Positions 25,622 through 35,022 are shown, numbered from the stretch's first letter. The stretch is 64,000 nucleotides of DNA from Actinomyces naeslundii (GCF_001956585.1 NZ_MSRR01000019.1:99267-163266), one strand, 5' to 3'. Numbers and translations: made by a program. The notes: a model not told the origin generated them from the letters alone.

Positions 25622-26695
25622 GTGCTCCTGACCCGTCGCGGCGCCCTGGGCACCCTGAGCGCGGCCGCCCTGACCGCGCTGGCCGCCTGCGGGCGTGACG
25701 CCGGCCCCGCCGACCCCAACGCCTCCAGCGACCTGAAGGGGGAGATCCGCGGCGCGGGAGCCACCTCCCAGTCCGATGCCCAGGACTCCTGGATGAACGC
25801 CTTCATGGGCGCCAACCTGCGCGCCACCGTCGACTACGCCGGTGGCGGCTCCGGGGCCGGACGCACCAAGCTCGTCGAGGGCGCCGTCGACTTCGCCGGT
25901 ACCGACACCCCCATGACCACCGACGAGATCAGCAGGATCGGTGGCGTCGTCGAGCTGCCCCTCTACATCTCCCCGATCGCCGTGGCCTACAACCTGCCCG
26001 GCTTCACCGGGGAATCCCACGTCAAGATGACCGGAGAGGTCCTTGCCAAGGTCCTCTCCGGCGCCATCACCCGCTGGAACGACCCCGCCCTGGCCGCCCT
26101 CAACCCCGGCGCCGCGCTGCCGGACCAGCGGATCATCGTCGTCGGCCGTTCCGACGACTCCGGCACCACCAAGGCCCTGACCACCTACCTGGCCACCGTC
26201 GCCCCCGAGGTGTGGACCCATGAGCCCGAGGAGACCTGGCCGCTGCGCGGCGGCCAGTCCGGCGACGGCACCGCCGGCATGATCCAGACCGTCTCCGCGG
26301 CCACCGGCACCATCGGCTACGCCGACGCCTCCAAGGTCCCCGCCACCCTGGGAACCGTCGCCGTCGGCAGCGACGGGGCCTACGTGCCCGTCTCCGCCGA
26401 CGCTGCGGCCGCCGCCCTCGACGCCGCCACCCTGGGCGCCGAGGCCGACGAGACCCGCCTGCTCTACACGCCCAGTCACGACGCCGACGGCGCCTACCCC
26501 ATCGTCCTGGTCTCCTACCTCGCCGCCCGCCTGAGCTACGACGACGCCCAGATCGCCGCCGTCGTCAAGGCCTACCTGCGTTTCGCGGCCTCCACAAGAG
26601 GGCAGGATGCCTCTGCCAAGGCCACCGGCTGCGCCCCCATCACCCGCGAGATGCGCGAGAAGATCAACGCCGCCATCGACAAGATCTCCGCCTGA
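25622..26695 (+). CDS. pstS: Phosphate ABC transporter substrate-binding lipoprotein PstS
   Basis: Captures orthophosphate outside the membrane for the PstCAB importer. GTG 25622 follows GAGGAG and gives a 357-residue precursor with signal LLTRRGALGTLSAAALTALAAC (lipobox Cys). The mature protein has the phosphate-binding segments GAGATSQSDAQDSW, GGGSGAGRTKLVEGAVDFAGTD and GRSDDSGTTKALTTYL. It is the first gene of pstS-pstC-pstA-pstB and lies behind a PHO box. Confidence 0.95.
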   Translation: MLLTRRGALGTLSAAALTALAACGRDAGPADPNASSDLKGEIRGAGATSQSDAQDSWMNAFMGANLRATVDYAGGGSGAGRTKLVEGAVDFAGTDTPMTTDEISRIGGVVELPLYISPIAVAYNLPGFTGESHVKMTGEVLAKVLSGAITRWNDPALAALNPGAALPDQRIIVVGRSDDSGTTKALTTYLATVAPEVWTHEPEETWPLRGGQSGDGTAGMIQTVSAATGTIGYADASKVPATLGTVAVGSDGAYVPVSADAAAAALDAATLGAEADETRLLYTPSHDADGAYPIVLVSYLAARLSYDDAQIAAVVKAYLRFAASTRGQDASAKATGCAPITREMREKINAAIDKISA

Positions 26696-26795
26696 GCCGG
26701 CCGGCCAGCCATCACGACGCCGCACCGAACCGCACATGTCCAGCCAGCACCCGCCCACCCAGCCGCCGTCTCAGACACCCCGAGGAGGGTCAGCC

Positions 26796-27812
26796 GTGGC
26801 CAGCACCACCGCACCGTTGTCGTCGGCCCCACCGCCCGGCGCCGTGACCGCGCCCAGCAGCTCCGACGACGTCGCCATCCAGCCCGGGAAGGCCCCCGGG
26901 CAGACCGGCAACCGGATCTTCACCGGGCTGTCCTTCGGGGCTGGCACCCTCATCATGGTGGTGCTCGCTCTCGTGGCCGCCTTCCTCATCCGGGAGGCGC
27001 TGCCCGCCCTGACGGCCTCGCGCGAGACGCTGGAGTCGGTCTCCTTCATGCGCGATCGCAGCCTGTGGGGCTACGTGGCCCCACTCGTCTTCGGCACGCT
27101 GCTGTCCTCGACCATCGCCCTGGGTGTCGCGGTGCCGCTGAGCATTGGGGTGGCCCTGTTCATCTCCCACTTCGCCCCGCGGCGCCTGGCCCAGGCCCTG
27201 GGCTACATGGTGGACCTGCTGGCCGCGATCCCCTCGGTGGTCTTCGGCCTGTGGGGCTTCCTGTGGCTGGTGCCCCTGCTCGACCCCATCAACACCTGGC
27301 TGAGTGACAACCTCGGCTTCATCCCGCTGTTCGCCGACTACACGGCCCCGGCCAAGAACATCACCACCGCCTCGCTGGTCCTGGCCGTCATGATCCTGCC
27401 GATCATCACCGCCACCATCCGCGAGATCTTCCTCCAGACGCCGACGCTTCAGGAGGAGGCCTCCCTGGCACTGGGCGCCACCCGCTACGAGATGATCCGC
27501 CAGGCCGTCCTGCCCTTCGGCCGATCCGGCATCATCTCCGCGTCCATGCTGGGGCTCGGGCGCGCCCTGGGCGAGACCATGGCGGTCCTCATGATCCTCT
27601 CGCCCGGTATGGGGCTGAACCTCCGCGTCCTCCAGGCCGGTCAGCACCAGACCATCGCCGCCAACATCGCCTCGCAGTTCCGCGAGGCCTACGGGCTGAG
27701 CGTCAACGTGCTCATCGCCACCGGCCTGGTCCTGTTCATCATCACCTTCGCGGTCAACTCCCTGGCGCGGTGGATCATCGCGCGCCGCTCCGACTTCTCA
27801 GGAGCCAGCTGA
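26796..27812 (+). CDS. pstC: Phosphate ABC transporter permease PstC
   Basis: One of two membrane subunits of the phosphate importer, about six membrane segments in 338 residues. Typical PstC features are IPSVVFGLWGFLWLVPLL and the coupling-loop block EEASLALGATRYEMIRQAVLPFGRSGI, then GRALGETMAVLMI. I chose GTG 26796 because GAGGAGG stands about 9 bases upstream; an ATG at 26736 would add 20 residues but has no clear ribosome site. The gene ends two bases before pstA begins. Confidence 0.94.
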   Translation: MASTTAPLSSAPPPGAVTAPSSSDDVAIQPGKAPGQTGNRIFTGLSFGAGTLIMVVLALVAAFLIREALPALTASRETLESVSFMRDRSLWGYVAPLVFGTLLSSTIALGVAVPLSIGVALFISHFAPRRLAQALGYMVDLLAAIPSVVFGLWGFLWLVPLLDPINTWLSDNLGFIPLFADYTAPAKNITTASLVLAVMILPIITATIREIFLQTPTLQEEASLALGATRYEMIRQAVLPFGRSGIISASMLGLGRALGETMAVLMILSPGMGLNLRVLQAGQHQTIAANIASQFREAYGLSVNVLIATGLVLFIITFAVNSLARWIIARRSDFSGAS

Positions 27813-27813
27813 T

Positions 27814-29031
27814 ATGACGCCCACACACACGCCCGAGCCCACCTCCGACGCCGCTTCCAACGGCGCGGCCTCCCGCCCCGACCCGGCCACCGGTGCTGCC
27901 GGCGAGACCGGTGCCCCCGCGCCCAAGTCCCTCAAGGCCGCGCTCGCGGCCGCCGAGGCCCCGGCCGCCCCGGTCGACCCGCTGGCCGACCCGCCCTCCA
28001 TCGAGGGCGTGCCCCTGACCTCCTACCGTCTGCCCGACTGGTTCATCTGGGCGGCGCTGGGAGCCGCCTTCGTCGTCGTCGGCGGGATCGGCCTGCTGGC
28101 CGGATGGAGCATCGCCGCCGTCGTCACCCTGACCGCCCTGGTCTGGGTGGTGGGCGCCACGGCCGTCTCCTGGGTGCGCGAGGGCGATCGCTGGGGCCGC
28201 AACACCCTGGTGACCCTTCTCATCTACCTGTCCTTCGCCATCGTCATGGTGCCCCTGGTCTCCCTGGTATGGATGGTCCTGTCCGGCGGATCGGCCCGCT
28301 TCGGCTACGACTTCCTGACCACGAACATGCGCGGCGCCGACGCCTCCAACGGCGGCTTCTACCACGGCATCGTCGGCACCCTCCAGATCACGGGGATCGC
28401 CACCCTCATCTCCGTGCCCCTGGGGCTGTTCACCGCCGTCTTCCTCGTGGAGTACAACGGCGGCTGGATCGCCCGGGCCATCACCTTCCTCGTCGACGTC
28501 ATGACCGGCATCCCCTCGATCGTGGCCGGGCTGTTCGCCTACTCGATCTTCCTCATCGCGGCCGGTCCCCGCTACCAGGCCGGCATCATCGGCGCCGTGG
28601 CCCTGAGCGTCCTCATGACGCCGGTGGTCATCCGCGGCGTGGAGGAGATGCTCAAGCTCGTCCCCTCCCACCTGCGCGAGGCCTCCTACGCGCTGGGCGT
28701 GCCCAAGTGGCTCACCATCGTCAAGGTCGTGCTGCGCACCGCGGTGGCCGGCATCACCACCTCCGTCATGATCGCCATCGCCCGCGTCATCGGCGAGACC
28801 GCCCCGCTGCTCATCACCGTGGGGCTGACGATCCGCACCAACACCAACCCGCTGAACGGCTCCATGTCCACCCTGCCGGTACTCGTCTACGACCAGTACT
28901 CCCGCGGGGAGGCCGCCGCCATGGAGCGAGCCTGGGCCGGGGCGCTGACGCTCATCATCCTGGTCATGCTGCTCAACCTCGCGGCCCGCCTCATCTCCAA
29001 GTACTTCAGCCCCAAGGGCGGCCGGCGCTGA
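27814..29031 (+). CDS. pstA: Phosphate ABC transporter permease PstA
   Basis: The second membrane subunit of the phosphate importer, 405 residues. A hydrophilic, Ala/Pro-rich N-terminal stretch of about 65 residues precedes the usual membrane core. Family blocks are MTGIPSIVAGLFAYSIFL, EEMLKLVPSHLREASYALG, WLTIVKVVLRTAVAGI and ARVIGETAPLLITVG. AGGAGCC lies upstream of the ATG inside the end of pstC. Two additional hydrophobic segments near residues 70-115 come before the conserved core, as in other actinobacterial PstA proteins. Confidence 0.94.
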   Translation: MTPTHTPEPTSDAASNGAASRPDPATGAAGETGAPAPKSLKAALAAAEAPAAPVDPLADPPSIEGVPLTSYRLPDWFIWAALGAAFVVVGGIGLLAGWSIAAVVTLTALVWVVGATAVSWVREGDRWGRNTLVTLLIYLSFAIVMVPLVSLVWMVLSGGSARFGYDFLTTNMRGADASNGGFYHGIVGTLQITGIATLISVPLGLFTAVFLVEYNGGWIARAITFLVDVMTGIPSIVAGLFAYSIFLIAAGPRYQAGIIGAVALSVLMTPVVIRGVEEMLKLVPSHLREASYALGVPKWLTIVKVVLRTAVAGITTSVMIAIARVIGETAPLLITVGLTIRTNTNPLNGSMSTLPVLVYDQYSRGEAAAMERAWAGALTLIILVMLLNLAARLISKYFSPKGGRR

Positions 29032-29103
29032 GCCCCGCCGGGCCCACCGCGCCCGCAGCGCCACCAGAGCCCACCACCGTTCACCTCAGGTAAAGGAACC
29101 GAC

Positions 29104-29883
29104 GTGTCAAAGCGCATCGACGTCATCGGCGAGAACATCTACTACGGCGACTTCCTGGCCGTGAAGGACGTCAACGTCGTCATCGAGCCTAAGTCCGTCA
29201 CCGCCCTCATCGGCCCCTCCGGCTGCGGGAAGTCCACCTTCCTGCGCACCCTCAACCGCATGCACGAGACCATCCCCGGCGCCCGCGTCGAGGGCCAGGT
29301 CATCGTCGACGGCGTCAACCTCTACGGACCCGGCGTCGACGCCGTCCAGGTGCGCCGCGCCATCGGCATGGTCTTCCAGCGGCCCAATCCGTTCCCCACC
29401 ATGTCCATCGCCGAGAACGTCCTGGCCGGGGTGCGCCTCAACAACCGCCGCATCAAGAAGTCTGACGCCGACGACCTGGTGGAGGCCTCCCTGCGCGGGG
29501 CCAACCTGTGGGACGAGGTCAAGGACCGCCTGGACCGTCCCGGCCTGGGCCTGTCCGGCGGCCAGCAGCAGCGCCTGTGCATCGCCCGAGCCATCGCGGT
29601 CAAGCCCGCCGTTCTGCTCATGGACGAGCCCTGTTCCGCCCTGGACCCCATCTCCACGCTCGCCATCGAGGACCTCATCTCCGAGCTCAAGACGGACGAC
29701 ACGATCGTCATCGTCACCCACAATATGCAGCAGGCCTCGCGCGTGAGTGACATGACCGGCTTCTTCAACCTGGAGGCCACTGGCAAGCCGGGCCACCTCG
29801 TCGAGTACGACTCCACTGACAAGATCTTCTCCGCCCCCAGCCAGCAGGCCACTGAGGACTACATCTCCGGGCGCTTCGGCTGA
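29104..29883 (+). CDS. pstB: Phosphate ABC transporter ATPase PstB
   Basis: The 259-residue ATPase that powers phosphate import. Walker A is GPSGCGKST, the Q-loop region reads [11 protein letters not shown] as in all PstB proteins, the signature is LSGGQQQRL, and Walker B is [12 protein letters not shown], followed by the switch histidine in VTHNM. GTG 29104 starts 72 bp after pstA, with GGTAAAGGAACC upstream. It closes the pst operon; no phoU follows inside the window. Downstream lie a palindromic element and the convergent glnR-like gene. Confidence 0.96.
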   Translation: MSKRIDVIGENIYYGDFLAVKDVNVVIEPKSVTALIGPSGCGKSTFLRTLNRMHETIPGARVEGQVIVDGVNLYGPGVDAVQVRRAIGMVFQRPNPFPTMSIAENVLAGVRLNNRRIKKSDADDLVEASLRGANLWDEVKDRLDRPGLGLSGGQQQRLCIARAIAVKPAVLLMDEPCSALDPISTLAIEDLISELKTDDTIVIVTHNMQQASRVSDMTGFFNLEATGKPGHLVEYDSTDKIFSAPSQQATEDYISGRFG

Positions 29884-29898
29884 GGAATGAGAGGCCAG

Positions 29899-30033
29899 GT
29901 GTCACGAATGGCGACTTTTCAGGCCGTCTGAGGCCGCTCTGAGCGCACCCTGATTCACGTTTGTGCAGGTCAGTGCGTGATATGTCGCTCCGGGGGCTGG
30001 TGCCGCGCAGGTAAAAGTCGCCCGGAGTGACAC
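29899..30033. repeat. About 134-bp palindromic element, copy 2
   Basis: Left end GTGTCACGAATGGCGACTTT is identical to that of the element at 14089, and the right end AAAGTCGCCCGGAGTGACAC closely so; the ends form an inverted repeat. The interior is unlike copy 1. It begins 16 bp after the pstB stop and may double as a terminator. From here to 30275 nothing else is recognisable. Confidence 0.7.
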
Positions 30034-30275
30034 TTTTGGGCGCCTTGCGTGACAGGGCGGTGCGGTCACGAGACGGAGGCGGGCGACAGGCCGCTCGGGA
30101 GAGATGGGGACGTCGGGCCGGAGAGCGCCAGTCGGCGCGAATGCCGCTCGCGGCGGCTTGAGTTGGAGCCCGGGGCCCGTCACGGCCCGACGCCGCCCAC
30201 GAGTCTACAGGTCCGGGCTTGTGACCGTCCCGGTGTCCGCCCAGCGGTCGAAGCTCCCGTGAGTGCCGACCGCCC

Positions 30276-30947
30276 CTACACGTCCTCGGGTGCGTCCAGA
30301 CGGTAGCCGACGTTGCGGACCGTGCCGATGAGGTTGTCGTGCTCGGTGCCCAGCTTGGCGCGCAGGCGCCGGATATGGACGTCCACCGTGCGTGAGCCGC
30401 CGATGTAGTCCTCGCCCCACACCTCGTGCAGGAGCGCATCGCGGGTCAGCACCCTTCCCCGGTTGGCGGCCAGGAACTTCAGCAGCTCGAACTCCTTGTA
30501 GGTCAGGTCCAGGATCACCCCGCGCAGACGGGCAGTGTAGGCAGTGACGTCGATGACGAGGTCCCCGACCTCGATGCGGTCGTCATCGACCTCGGCCACC
30601 ACCGGGACGTGGGCTCGCAGCAGCCGCAGCCGGGCCGACAGCTCGGCGGGCTCGGCACCGGACATGACGAAATCGGCGGCTCCCCAGTCGATCTGGACCG
30701 CGGCAGCGCCGCCCTCCTCCAGGATGAGGATGATGGGCGGGCAGTCCATGGGGCCGGTGAACAGCTGGCACAGGGCACGGGCCCGGGTCAGGTCCCCACG
30801 CGCGTCGATCATGACGACGTCGGCGCTGTCCACCTCCACGTAGGAGGAGGGGATCGGGGGGAGGCACTCCACCTGGGAGTCGAGGAAGGCGGCGGCGGGC
30901 AGGACGCTGGTGGCGTCGCTCGCATGAGTGAACATGATGATCCGCAT
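30276..30947 (-). CDS. glnR: Atypical OmpR-type response regulator, GlnR-like
   Basis: A 223-residue regulator with an N-terminal receiver-like domain and a C-terminal winged helix (LTYKEFELLKFLAANRGRVLTRDALLHEVWG, then SRTVDVHIRRLRAKLG and NLIGTVRNVGYRL). The receiver half (DARGDLTRARALCQLF, then PPIILILEEGGAAAVQIDWGAADFV) closely follows actinobacterial GlnR, an orphan regulator of nitrogen genes that works without a partner kinase. No histidine kinase gene is adjacent. In Mycobacterium glnR is also close to a pstB-type gene (phoT). It may link nitrogen and phosphate control; a PhoP-like role is less likely from the sequence. Confidence 0.82.
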   Translation of the reverse strand: MRIIMFTHASDATSVLPAAAFLDSQVECLPPIPSSYVEVDSADVVMIDARGDLTRARALCQLFTGPMDCPPIILILEEGGAAAVQIDWGAADFVMSGAEPAELSARLRLLRAHVPVVAEVDDDRIEVGDLVIDVTAYTARLRGVILDLTYKEFELLKFLAANRGRVLTRDALLHEVWGEDYIGGSRTVDVHIRRLRAKLGTEHDNLIGTVRNVGYRLDAPEDV

Positions 30948-31223
30948 GGCCGCTCCTTCCAGGGCTCCGACCGGGACTCGCCGGTGCGTACGACCTGAGC
31001 AGCGGCGGTTCTGTCAGGGTAAGTCAACCACACGTGGCCGAGTGAGGAATCCTTCGGACGGCAACCGACCGGATAGGGGGATCCGGGCCGAGGGAGGTCG
31101 GAGTGGGGGTGACGGTCGCCGGGGTGTGGGACGATGCCTCCTGTGACTACCCACCACCGACGAGCCCAACCGGCTGCGCGCGCCCGTGGAGCCTCCCGCG
31201 ACTCCAACGATGGAGCCATTCCT

Positions 31224-32213
31224 ATGGCCCCCGCTGACGTGCGCGGTGCGACCGACTGGGCCAGCGTCATCGGCACGAGTGAGTCCGGGGGGACGAGCGC
31301 ATCGGCGTCCTCGGCCGGTTCTCCGGCGTCCGCGCGCTCGGCCGACTCGGTGGACACCCTCGACGTCGCCGAGGATCTGGGCTACGCCACCCGCCGGGCC
31401 TCCAACCGCCCCAAGGAGCCGGGCCTGGTGGACCCGGCCTGGACCAGGCTCGCCTTCGCGGGCCTCGTGCCGCTGCTGTTGGCGGTCGGCTCGGTGCTGC
31501 CCGGCTGGGTGAGGCTGGCCCTTGTGGCCGTCCTGGTGCCGGCCGCCGCCCAGGGCTGGCCCGCGCTCGTACGCGCCCGGCACGACCTGGGGGCCACGAT
31601 CGTCATGACGATCAGTGGGCTGGCGGCCGCGGCCAGTGTCTATTTCCTCGACGACATGGGGGTGGCCGGCCTGGTCATGGCCTTCTCGATCCTGGTGGCC
31701 TTCGTCGGGCAGATGCTGCGGCGCGACGGCCGGCACAATCTGGTGGAGGACCTGTCCTCAACAGTCGCCGGATGCCTCGTCGTGGTCTCAGGATCGGCCT
31801 GGTGCGCCCTGGAGCCCGGGCTGGCCGACCCGGCCGTCGTCGTGCCCACCTGTCTGGCGCTGTTCGTCGGCGCAGTCCTGACCGTCCTCAACGTGCGCGC
31901 CCGGATGCTGGAGGCCCTCACCGTCATGGTCCCGGCGCTGCTCGCCGGCGGTGCCGGTTACGTGCTGGCGGCAGCCGGCTTCTTCGGCCTGTCCCACATC
32001 AGCGCGATGGCGGCCCTGCAAAGTGCCGTGGCCTGCCTCGTCGTCGGCTTCGTGGCCGGGGTTCTCATGGCCGCCGGCAACCGGGTCCTGTGGACCCACC
32101 GGTGGGTGCCCGGCGGGCGGGCGGCGGTGGCCTCCGCGCTCGTGCCGATCTTGTCGGTCGGCGTCCCGGTCTACGCCATCGCCCGCCTCATGGGCGGATT
32201 CCTCGCCGGCTGA
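31224..32213 (+). CDS. Conserved multi-pass membrane protein
   Basis: A protein of about 329 residues with a hydrophilic, Ser/Ala-rich N-terminal region of about 75 residues followed by eight or so hydrophobic segments (for example LVPLLLAVGSVLPGWVRLALVAVLV and AAVASALVPILSVGVPVYAIA). I do not recognise the family; some features (many short TMs with few charged residues) suggest a permease-like or lipid-linked role, but nothing catalytic is visible. ATG 31224 is chosen because GGAG lies nearby; the frame is open from 31134. It is divergent from glnR. Confidence 0.6.
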   Translation: MAPADVRGATDWASVIGTSESGGTSASASSAGSPASARSADSVDTLDVAEDLGYATRRASNRPKEPGLVDPAWTRLAFAGLVPLLLAVGSVLPGWVRLALVAVLVPAAAQGWPALVRARHDLGATIVMTISGLAAAASVYFLDDMGVAGLVMAFSILVAFVGQMLRRDGRHNLVEDLSSTVAGCLVVVSGSAWCALEPGLADPAVVVPTCLALFVGAVLTVLNVRARMLEALTVMVPALLAGGAGYVLAAAGFFGLSHISAMAALQSAVACLVVGFVAGVLMAAGNRVLWTHRWVPGGRAAVASALVPILSVGVPVYAIARLMGGFLAG

Positions 32214-32266
32214 CGACGGCCACCCAGCCCTGCGAGGGCCCGAAAACCCGCATCAAGGTGTCTGAA

Positions 32267-32386
32267 TGTCCAAATTGGTGACAAAGAGATTCCGAGTCTC
32301 TGCGGTCAAGCGAAGGAACCGCGGAATCATGCGGTTTCATCTGGCGCGCTCAGTGTTCTTCACCGCCTTTGTCTCCGATTTGGACA
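32267..32386. repeat. 120-bp palindromic element, copy C (inverted orientation)
   Basis: Ends TGTCCAAATTGGTGACAAAG and CTTTGTCTCCGATTTGGACA. The central palindrome AACCGCGGAATCATGCGGTT lies at offset 51-70 and is the reverse complement of that in copy B, so this copy is inverted with respect to B. The 30-bp arms are private to this copy. It lies between the membrane-protein gene and the nitrobindin-like gene. Confidence 0.88.
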
Positions 32387-32513
32387 CTGCGGTGCTGATC
32401 CTGTCCGGATCTTCAGCTCCGGACCGCGCCGGACACTCAGGGCGCTGGCGGTTCCGCACGGCCCGGGCGGGCGGCGCGTGTCCCGGGCTGGGGTGACGTC
32501 GTAGGCTGCGGGC

Positions 32514-33254
32514 ATGGCATTCACTCTTCCTGACGACCTCGCCCCCGAGCTCTATCCGCTGGCCTGGCTGGTCGGCACCTGGCGCGGCTACGGCATTCTC
32601 ACCTACGGCGAGACCGTGCCCGAGCAGGCCGTCTACCAGGAGATGAGCTTCGACCACGACGGCGGCCCCTACCTGCGCCAGACCACCACCATCTGGACGG
32701 TCGACGCCACGCGCTCCAAGAACCTCGACTTCGAGATGCCCGGCCTCCAGGGCGCCTCCCTGCTTGCCCCCGCCCAGATCTGGTCCACCGAGACCACCTA
32801 CTGGCGGCCCGTCGGCCAGGAGCAGCCCGACGGCGCAGACGCCGCCGCTGAGAGCACCGAGGCCGCCGACGACGCCGAGAGCACCGGCCCGCTCATCCCC
32901 GTCACCCGGCTCGAGCTCGTCTCGACCGACCCCGCCGGCCACGTCGGTGTCTGGGAGGGCTGGATCCAGGGGCCGCGCGCCCAGGTCGGCACCCAGGCCG
33001 TGGGCCGGGCCCGCACCGCCGCCCCCGTGGAGGAGATGACCCGCATGTTCGGGCTCGTGGGCGGCGACCTCATGTGGACCCAGGACATGGCCGCCTTCGG
33101 TCAGAGCGAGGTGACCACCTACGCCTCCGGCCGGCTCGGCCGCGTCGATGACCCCGACGACCCCGCCGCCCAGCCCGGCTCCGGCCTCGAACCGGCCGAC
33201 GAGGCGTCTGAGCCCTCCGAGCCCGCCTCCGACGACGCCGAGCCGACCGCCTGA
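32514..33254 (+). CDS. Nitrobindin-like (FABP/DUF1794) beta-barrel protein
   Basis: A 246-residue cytosolic protein with the family's opening motif GTWRGYG (residues 22-28) and barrel strands such as YQEMSFDHDGGPYLRQTTTIW and MFGLVGGDLMWTQDMAAFG. Mycobacterial relatives (Rv0813c, Rv2717c) form a ten-stranded barrel, and some bind heme and isomerise peroxynitrite. Here the segment that usually carries the heme-ligating histidine reads GQSEVTTYASGRL, without a histidine, so heme binding is doubtful. An acidic loop (residues 103-123) and acidic C-terminal tail are extra. The stop overlaps the next start by one base. Confidence 0.82.
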   Translation: MAFTLPDDLAPELYPLAWLVGTWRGYGILTYGETVPEQAVYQEMSFDHDGGPYLRQTTTIWTVDATRSKNLDFEMPGLQGASLLAPAQIWSTETTYWRPVGQEQPDGADAAAESTEAADDAESTGPLIPVTRLELVSTDPAGHVGVWEGWIQGPRAQVGTQAVGRARTAAPVEEMTRMFGLVGGDLMWTQDMAAFGQSEVTTYASGRLGRVDDPDDPAAQPGSGLEPADEASEPSEPASDDAEPTA

Positions 33255-34486
33255 TGCTCACCTCCCCACTGCTGACCCGCCCTGGCGCCGTCGCCTCCGC
33301 CCCGGGCGACCCCGACGAGACCGTCCCTTCCCACTTCGGCGACCCTGGGCGCGAGCAGGCCGCCCTGGCCGAGGGTCGGGCCGCCTGCGCCCTGGCGCGC
33401 GACGTCGTCGCCGTCACCGGGCCGGACCGCCTGAGCTGGCTGACCACGCTGTCCAGTCAGGTCCTCACCGCCCTGGAACCCGGCGACGGCGGCGCGGAGG
33501 CGCTGCTCCTCGACGCCCAGGGGCACATCACCCACGCGCTCGCGGCCCTCGACGACGGCCACACGCTCTGGCTCACCACCGAGGCGGGCAGCGGCGCGGA
33601 CCTGGCGGCCTTCCTGGACTCCATGCGCTTCATGCTGCGCGTCGAGATCGCCGAGCGGCCCGACGTCATGGTGCTGGCTGCCGTGGGGGAGGGGCTCGAC
33701 GCCTTGGCGCAGGCGGCACGCGACACGGCATTGGACGCGTCGGAGGCCCCCGACGTGCAGGCCGGTACAGCCGAGGTGCGGGGCTCGCTCATCGGTCTGT
33801 GGCGCGACCCGTGGCCGGGCGTCGTCGAGGGCGGCACGAGCTACGACGTCGGAGCGGACCGGCCGCATCCCGGCGAGGGCTACCGGGCCGGCTTCGTCCT
33901 GGTGCCCGCGCGGAGCGTGGACGTCGTGGCGGGAACCTTCCTCGCCGCCGAGCCGAGGCGCCGGCTGGCCGGGGCGCTGGCCTGGGAGGCACTGCGCATC
34001 GAGGCGGGACGCCCGCGCCGCGCCCGTGAGGCCGACGCCCGCGCGATCCCGCACGAGCTGGACTGGCTGCGCACGGCGGTGCACCTGACGAAGGGCTGCT
34101 ACCCGGGCCAGGAGACGATCGCGCGCACCCTCAACCTGGGGCGGCCGCCGCGCCGCCTGACGGTGCTCCAGCTCGACGGCCTCGGCGGCGACCTGCCCCG
34201 GCCGGGTGCGAGCGTGCGCATGGGGGAGAGGCCCGTGGGAGCGGTGACCTCCGTGGCGCGACACCACGAGCTCGGCCCCATCGCCCTGGCCCTGCTGCGC
34301 CGCGCCGTGCCTGCGGGCGAGCAGCTGACCGTTGAGATCACCGAGGTTGATGAGGCCACTGGTGAGACGGTCGTCGTCGGGCGGGTCGACGCCGCCCAGG
34401 AGCCGCTGGTCTCACCTGAGGGACGCGCCCAGGCCAGCCCCGCCGAGCGCCCCGGAGCCGAGCTGCGCAAGGGGCTGCGGCTCTGA
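33254..34486 (+). CDS. ygfZ: YgfZ/GcvT-type folate-binding protein
   Basis: A 410-residue protein of the YgfZ family, which uses tetrahydrofolate to support assembly or repair of Fe-S clusters. The diagnostic motif KGCYPGQETIARTLNLG is present around residue 280, after RCTVARDVV-like opening strands (ACALARDVVAVTGPDRLSWLTTLSSQ). The glycine-cleavage T-protein lacks that cysteine motif, so this is not GcvT. It begins on the last base of the nitrobindin-like stop codon (TGATG), which shows translational coupling and perhaps a shared role under oxidative or nitrosative stress. Confidence 0.88.
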   Translation: MLTSPLLTRPGAVASAPGDPDETVPSHFGDPGREQAALAEGRAACALARDVVAVTGPDRLSWLTTLSSQVLTALEPGDGGAEALLLDAQGHITHALAALDDGHTLWLTTEAGSGADLAAFLDSMRFMLRVEIAERPDVMVLAAVGEGLDALAQAARDTALDASEAPDVQAGTAEVRGSLIGLWRDPWPGVVEGGTSYDVGADRPHPGEGYRAGFVLVPARSVDVVAGTFLAAEPRRRLAGALAWEALRIEAGRPRRAREADARAIPHELDWLRTAVHLTKGCYPGQETIARTLNLGRPPRRLTVLQLDGLGGDLPRPGASVRMGERPVGAVTSVARHHELGPIALALLRRAVPAGEQLTVEITEVDEATGETVVVGRVDAAQEPLVSPEGRAQASPAERPGAELRKGLRL

Positions 34487-34626
34487 GCGTTTCCCGGCTG
34501 CGGGGGCCTCTCGTCGGCCGGCGCGTCACCAAGCAGCCACCGGGTGCCTGAGGTGTCAAGTGTTCTCGCTGGGCGTGGCTGTATCACTGGGTTCGTGGGC
34601 CACCGACCGGTAGCCTGGTGCGCGTG

Positions 34627-35022
34627 AGCGTCCTTCTTCAAGTTGCCGTCTTCCTCGCTGCGGCCGTCAAGTGGACCTGGCTCGCGGCCCAGGTGGTCGC
34701 GATCCTCATGGGTGTCTGGGCGCTGGTCGACTCGCTGCTGCGCCCGACGCAGTACTACGTGGCGGCCGGTAAGAACACCAAACGGTTCTGGACCGTGGTC
34801 AACGCCGTTGGAACAGTGGTCGTCGGCGTCCTCGGGGCCGCCTCGATGCTCGGCCTGCTGGGTGTGGTGGCCAGTGCCGTCTACCTGGTGGACGTGCGTC
34901 CAGCCCTGCAGGCGCTGGCGCCGGTGCGGGTGCGCTCCTCGATCCGCATCCCGGGGCGGGCCTCGCAGCGTCGGCCGGGGCGCGGTGGTCGCGGCCCGCG
35001 CGACTGGAGCGCTGGTCGCTGA
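34627..35022 (+). CDS. DUF2516 family small membrane protein
   Basis: A protein of about 130 residues with two or three membrane segments ([24 protein letters not shown] and [23 protein letters not shown]) and the family pattern [10 protein letters not shown] between them, ending in [12 protein letters not shown] and a basic tail ([13 protein letters not shown]). Function is unknown. Several GTG starts are possible at 34618-34627; all give nearly the same protein. The stop shares its last base with the ATG of dtd. A degenerate copy of 53 bp of its 3' end lies at 36584-36636. Confidence 0.75.
   Translation, partial: SVLLQVAVFLAAAVKWTWLAAQVVAILMGVWALVDSLLRPTQYYVAAGKNTKRFWTVVNAVGTVVVGVLGAASMLGLLGVVASAVYLVDVRPALQALAPVRVRSSIRIPGRASQRRPGRGGRGPRDWSAGR

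Noticed and set aside
33254..34486. Glycine-cleavage T-protein
   Set aside because: The KGCYPGQE motif is specific to YgfZ, and no gcvH or gcvP is near.
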